Below, one piece after another: positions 31,149 through 34,852 of a DNA stretch of 34,852 bases. Every line of letters begins with the position of its first letter. The stretch's first letter is position 1. The notes under the pieces were generated by a model, which made no database searches, was not told the DNA's origin, and was given only the letters and a program-made list of their open reading frames with translations. The translations under genes and the position numbers were made by a program. This DNA comes from an uncultured Eubacteriales bacterium. GTDB lineage: Bacteria; Bacillota; Clostridia; Lachnospirales; CAMVHY01. Where the stretch lies: positions 102,572-137,423 of the forward strand of contig CAOVHW010000004.1 of the NCBI GenBank assembly GCA_948543815.1, written 5' to 3'.

Positions 31149-31325
31149 TTATTCATTTTCTTCATTTGGAGCGGAAACAGGGCAGACACTAGCACAAGTT
31201 CCACAAGAGATACATTCATCTTTATTGATAACGTAACGCTCATCGCCTTCAGAGATACAGCTAACGGGACATTCAGGAGCGCAAGCGCCACAAGAGATAC
31301 AATTTTCATTAATGGAATAAGCCAA
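31149..31325 (-). CDS. 2[4Fe-4S] ferredoxin
   Basis: This is a 58-residue clostridial-type electron carrier. Two clusters are bound by C9, C12, C15, C19 and C38, C41, C44, C48 in the patterns CISCGACAPECP and CISCGTCASVCP. An acidic tail ends NEENE. The frame opens at TTG 31331, but GGAGGTG spaced 7 bases from TTG 31325 gives the typical MAYSINENC start. It begins 2 bases after the valS stop, so it is translationally coupled. Ferredoxin of this kind implies an anaerobic or low-potential metabolism. Confidence 0.95.
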   Translation of the reverse strand: MAYSINENCISCGACAPECPVSCISEGDERYVINKDECISCGTCASVCPVSAPNEENE

Positions 31326-31327
31326 TA

Positions 31328-33934
31328 TCAAACACCTCCTTTCAAATTTTCAATTTGTACGAGGATTTTATTAAAAGTTTTCTGGTAATCTAATAGTTTT
31401 AGTTTTTCATTATCAACAATATTTTTCGGAGCATTATTAACGAAAGCGTTATTACTTAATTTATTAGAGGCACGAATTATTTCACTTTCAAGCTTAATTT
31501 TTTCGTTATTTAATCTTTTTAGCTCAGCATTTATATCAATTAATTCATTAAGAGGCAAATAGATTATTGTATCGGATATTATAACAGATAAATTATTACC
31601 GTCAATAGGTTCGGAAAAAATTATTTCGTTAATCCCACAAAGTAAAAAATCTTTTTGACATTGCTTGAAAATATTATTTGACGTTGAGATATAAGCTTTA
31701 GTTTTACGTGAAGGATGTACATTCATTTGTGCGCGTAGATTTCGTACAGATTTTATCGCTGATTTTATCAACTCAATATCTTTTTCTTCCTGTACGAAAT
31801 TAAATTCGTCAGAAAATTTTGGCCATTCCGATTTCATAATTGTTTGCTCATCATCTTGCAGTGTCAAAAATAATTCTTCAGTAACGAACGGTAAAAATGG
31901 ATGCAATAATTTTAAACAATTTAGTAAAACAAACTTTAAAGTATATAAAGCGCTCGATTTATTTTCATTGTTATATAAACGCGGCTTGGAGAATTCAATA
32001 TACCAATCGCAAAACTCATTCCAAATAAAATCATAAATTTTATCGAGTGCAAGCCCATGCTCATAATTTTCTAAATTAGCCGTAACATTTGTGATAAGCG
32101 AATTTAATTTTGCGAGAATCCATTTATCTTCAATTTCAAAATTAATTGGCACAGAAATATTTTCGTCATTCATCAAAATAAATTTTGCTGCATTCCATAA
32201 TTTATTAATAAAAGTTCGATTTGCCTCAATTTTATCCCAATAAAAACGTAAATCATTTCCGGGCGAACTTCCTAAAACTAAAGTCATTCGTAAAACATCG
32301 CTTCCATATTTATCAATAACATCAATAGGATTAATGCCATTATCGAGCGACTTACTCATCTTTCTACCGTTTTCATCACGAATTAAGCCATGAATCAAAA
32401 CATCTTTGAACGGTAATTGACCGGTATGTTCTAAACCGGAAAAAACCATTCGAATTACCCAAAAAAATATTATGTCGTAGCCAGTGACTAAAACATTTGT
32501 CGGATAAAAATAATTGAAATCAGCAGTTTTATCGGGCCAACCTAAAGTTGCGAACGGCCAAAGCGCTGAACTAAACCAAGTATCAAGTACATCATCATCT
32601 TGAAAAATATCATTGGCGCCACATTTTTCACAAACTTTTGGCGCAGTTTCCACAACCATTAAATGATTACATTTTTTGCAATAATAAGCGGGAATACGAT
32701 GGCCCCACCAAAGCTGGCGTGAAATACACCAATCATTAAGATTTTCGAGCCACTGCAAATAAATTTTACCAAAACGTTCAGGGAAAAATTTTAATTCACC
32801 GGATTTAAAAACTTTGATAGCGGGCGCAGTCAAACTTTCCATTTTCACAAACCATTGTGGTTTTACCAACATTTCGACAACATGACGGCATCTTTCATGA
32901 ACGCCAACAGCATGAACAATGGGCTCAGCTTTTACGAACAATCCTAATTTTTTCATTTCATCCAAAATTTTTTCACGTGCATCTTTTTGATTTAAACCGC
33001 AAAATCTTTCAGCATTTTCATTTAAAAATCCATCGTCGGTAAAAATATTTATAATCAGTAAATTGTGGCGTTTGCCAACTTCAAAATCGTTTGGATCATG
33101 CGCGGGAGTAATTTTTACAACGCCCGTACCATATTCCATATCAACATATTCGTCGGCAATAATTGGGATTTCGCGCTCAACAAATGGAACTGTAACAAAT
33201 TGCCCAACTAAATTTTTATATCTTTCATCATTTGGATTAACAGCAATAGCGGTGTCACCTAATAAAGTTTCCGGGCGCGTCGTCGCAAATTCTAAAAAAG
33301 TATTTGAATTTTTTACCGGATATTTTAAATACCAAAGGAAAGATTGTTTGTCTTCATAATCAACTTCGGCGTCAGAAATAGTTGTCCGACATTTTGGACA
33401 CCAATTAATTATTTTTTTACCTTTATATATCAAACCTTTTTTATATAAATTGACAAAAACTCGCGTTACAGCTTTAGAAACTTTTTCATCCATAGTAAAA
33501 CTCAAGCGTTCCCAATCACATGAGCAACCAATACGTTTTATTTGCTCAACAATCGTACCACCATATTTGTTTTTCCAATCGAATGCATATTTCAAAAATT
33601 TTTCGCGCCCAATTTTTTCTTTGTCAATACCTTCAGATTTCAATTTGTTAACAACTTTTAATTCAGTTGAAATACTTGCATGATCCGTTCCGGGCAACCA
33701 CATCGTATTAAATCCCTGCATTCGTTTGAAACGAATAATAATATCCGGAATCGTACAATCTAAAGCGTGGCCCATATGTAAAACACCAGTTACATTCGGC
33801 GGCGGCATCATTATCGTATAAGGTTTTTTTTGTGAATCAATTTCGGCATGAAAAAAATTATTGTCGAGCCAAAATTGATAAATTTTTTTTTCTGATACGG
33901 ATGGGTCAAAATTTTTTGCCAATTCTTTTTTCAT
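31328..33934 (-). CDS. valS: Valyl-tRNA synthetase
   Basis: This class I synthetase has 868 residues. HMGH (53-56, the HIGH motif) and KMSKS (525-529) form the ATP site. The CP1 editing domain spans roughly 190-350 (FATTRPETLLGDTAIAV, GTGVVKITPAHDPNDFEVG). Zinc-type pairs are CPKC (179-182), CKKC (419-422) and CEKC (435-438). The C-terminal coiled coil (LNNEKIKLESEI) is the tRNA arm. AGGAGG precedes ATG 33934. No T-box leader is possible immediately upstream because the amidase gene ends 12 bases away; regulation, if any, must act at a more distal promoter. Confidence 0.97.
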   Translation of the reverse strand: MKKELAKNFDPSVSEKKIYQFWLDNNFFHAEIDSQKKPYTIMMPPPNVTGVLHMGHALDCTIPDIIIRFKRMQGFNTMWLPGTDHASISTELKVVNKLKSEGIDKEKIGREKFLKYAFDWKNKYGGTIVEQIKRIGCSCDWERLSFTMDEKVSKAVTRVFVNLYKKGLIYKGKKIINWCPKCRTTISDAEVDYEDKQSFLWYLKYPVKNSNTFLEFATTRPETLLGDTAIAVNPNDERYKNLVGQFVTVPFVEREIPIIADEYVDMEYGTGVVKITPAHDPNDFEVGKRHNLLIINIFTDDGFLNENAERFCGLNQKDAREKILDEMKKLGLFVKAEPIVHAVGVHERCRHVVEMLVKPQWFVKMESLTAPAIKVFKSGELKFFPERFGKIYLQWLENLNDWCISRQLWWGHRIPAYYCKKCNHLMVVETAPKVCEKCGANDIFQDDDVLDTWFSSALWPFATLGWPDKTADFNYFYPTNVLVTGYDIIFFWVIRMVFSGLEHTGQLPFKDVLIHGLIRDENGRKMSKSLDNGINPIDVIDKYGSDVLRMTLVLGSSPGNDLRFYWDKIEANRTFINKLWNAAKFILMNDENISVPINFEIEDKWILAKLNSLITNVTANLENYEHGLALDKIYDFIWNEFCDWYIEFSKPRLYNNENKSSALYTLKFVLLNCLKLLHPFLPFVTEELFLTLQDDEQTIMKSEWPKFSDEFNFVQEEKDIELIKSAIKSVRNLRAQMNVHPSRKTKAYISTSNNIFKQCQKDFLLCGINEIIFSEPIDGNNLSVIISDTIIYLPLNELIDINAELKRLNNEKIKLESEIIRASNKLSNNAFVNNAPKNIVDNEKLKLLDYQKTFNKILVQIENLKGGV

Positions 33935-33945
33935 TCGTTTGCCTC

Positions 33946-34479
33946 CTATAATTCATTAATGTAATTTATTATACCATTAGCAATTCCACGTGCGCAACGC
34001 ATTTGAAATTCTGCTGAAGATAATAACCGAGCTTCTTGCGGATTAGAAATAAATGCTAACTCAACTAAAGCTGCCGGCATTTTCGTCGCTGTCAAAACTG
34101 TATAGTCGGCTTCACGTAATCCACGATTTCGCAAACCATTTTGCAAAATCAATTGTGTTTGAATACTTTCACCATAAATAGCTGCGGGCGTTTCAAATTT
34201 ATATACAAAAGTTTCACTGCCATTAGCTTGACGACTAGCCGCTGAATTACAATGAATACTCACAAAATAATTTGCATGCCAATTATTCGCCATTTGCGCG
34301 CGCTCAAATAATGTTAAATTAATATCAGTTATCCGCGAATATTTTATTTCATAGCCACTATTTTTTAAAATATCACCAAGTTTTAATGCAACATCTAAAT
34401 TTATTTCAGATTCTTTCAAGCTATTTGCTATCGCGCCAGTATTTGCACCACCATGTCCAGGATCTATAAAAATTTTCAT
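33946..34479 (-). CDS. N-acetylmuramoyl-L-alanine amidase (Amidase_3), no signal peptide
   Basis: The 177-residue zinc amidase cleaves the bond between MurNAc and L-Ala in peptidoglycan. Zinc ligands and catalytic residues: H9 (DPGHGGANTGA), E25 (KESEINLD), H76 (VSIHCNSAA) and E140 (ALVELAFISN). The protein starts directly with the fold (MKIFIDPGHGG), so no secretion signal or cell-wall binding domain is present. That is typical of phage-type endolysins and of some small Bacillota amidases. GGAGG precedes ATG 34479. No phage genes are near. It is likely co-transcribed with valS and ferredoxin. Confidence 0.92.
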   Translation of the reverse strand: MKIFIDPGHGGANTGAIANSLKESEINLDVALKLGDILKNSGYEIKYSRITDINLTLFERAQMANNWHANYFVSIHCNSAASRQANGSETFVYKFETPAAIYGESIQTQLILQNGLRNRGLREADYTVLTATKMPAALVELAFISNPQEARLLSSAEFQMRCARGIANGIINYINEL

Positions 34480-34519
34480 GCTTATCGCCTCCTGAAAATA
34501 TATATATTGCTATTAAGAT

Positions 34520-34657
34520 AAAACCTTTACTTTTTTTCTTTGAAAAGACAAAAGTAAAACAAAAAAAGAAACTTTATAAAAAAATCTTTGTGTGAAATCA
34601 CACAAAGATTTTTTAATAAAATTTTTTTGGTTCTTTTTTTATAAAAAAAGAACGGTT
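34520..34657. repeat. Three-hairpin intergenic repeat, copy C
   Basis: The same architecture as copy A: a TTTACTTT.../...AAAGTAAA hairpin, the central CTTTGTGTGA/TCACACAAAG hairpin around 34578-34614, and a GTTCTTTTTTT-type hairpin to about 34653. Very close to the reverse complement of copy B in its left two thirds, and closer to copy A in its right third. It ends 12 bases from the SLH gene stop (34669). Confidence 0.85.
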
Positions 34658-34668
34658 TTGATCTTTTA

Positions 34669-34852
34669 TTAATAAAACAAATTCAACATAAGATTCTGAA
34701 ACATCTGAGCAACTTCGGCGCGAGTAGCTAAACCTTTAGGATCGAGAATATTATTTCCTTTGCCTTGAATAATTCCATATTTAACAGCCCACTTCATAGC
34801 TTTCAAAGCATAATCACTAATTTGATCAGCATCAACAAAATTTAAATCAATA
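34669..34852 (-). CDS. C-terminal end of an SLH-domain protein (5' end outside window)
   Basis: The frame enters from the right edge on the minus strand and stops at TAA 34671-34669, leaving 60 residues. They contain one S-layer homology repeat: FVDADQISDYALKAMKWAV, GIIQGKG, then the hallmark TRAEVAQMFQNLM. SLH repeats anchor surface proteins to pyruvylated secondary wall polymer or, in Negativicutes, to peptidoglycan polyamine. The domain here is C-terminal, usually the last of three. What the rest of the protein does cannot be seen. Confidence 0.85.
   Translation of the reverse strand, partial: IDLNFVDADQISDYALKAMKWAVKYGIIQGKGNNILDPKGLATRAEVAQMFQNLMLNLFY

Noticed and set aside
33935..33945. 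T-box riboswitch before valS
   Set aside because: Only 11 bases separate it from the amidase stop; there is no room for a T-box.

Overview
The window is a dense, very AT-rich stretch of bacterial chromosome. Single-copy housekeeping genes, Shine-Dalgarno (SD) sites of the GGAGG/GGTGA type, TTG and GTG starts, an IspH-S1 fusion, a partial SLH-domain (S-layer anchoring) protein and spore-former-type genes all point to a low-GC Bacillota. It could be Clostridia or Negativicutes; SLH anchoring leans towards Negativicutes, but the sequence alone does not settle this. No phage, insertion sequence, CRISPR array or antiviral locus is visible. After the start corrections below, no gene-free stretch exceeds about 235 bases.

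Layout. 1-4845: the 3' part of a Glu-Asn repeat protein, an 8-oxoguanine glycosylase, the bifunctional (p)ppGpp enzyme Rel on the minus strand, and an unrecognised 253-residue protein. 4917-8064: an SSB-like protein with an uncharacterised partner, one half-size chromate-transporter domain, RNase Z and IspF. 8125-10577: plsC and an ispH-rpsA fusion. 10608-10740: the first of three copies of a three-hairpin intergenic repeat. 10811-15275: a translation/RNA operon of rimM (apparently with an AUA start), a trmD-nitroreductase fusion, a nadD-yqeK fusion, rsmG and an orphan parB/noc-type gene. 15299-18419: a gliding-type (GldA/F/G-like) ABC export system on the minus strand. 18529-23215: a VanW-family protein, then rlmB, nrnA, truB and a ribF whose kinase half is degenerate. 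23222-24898: a LysM-tailed 5'-nucleotidase. 25110-27022: efp, the CCA-adding enzyme, and tRNA-Thr and tRNA-Ser genes. 27031-34852: the second repeat copy, a Cys-rich conserved protein, a truncated MscS, an SDR reductase, a YkvI-type transporter, a TrhA/hemolysin III protein, ferredoxin, valS, an amidase, the third repeat copy and the end of an SLH protein.

How the genes fit together. Many serve tRNA or ribosome maturation: RNase Z, CCA enzyme, TrmD, TruB, RlmB, RsmG, RimM, S1, EF-P and ValRS. Both tRNA genes lack an encoded CCA, which matches the RNase Z and CCA-adding pair in the same window. IspF and IspH supply the MEP isoprenoid pathway. NadD and RibF handle NAD and FAD, and the nitroreductase is an expected flavoprotein.

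The most notable observations are the in-frame trmD-nitroreductase fusion that keeps an intact internal ribosome-binding site, the rimM reading frame with no ATG/GTG/TTG start, the three-hairpin repeat family with compensatory changes, and the hairpin that buries the parB/noc SD just before its start codon. I do not see a clear new defence or secretion system here.
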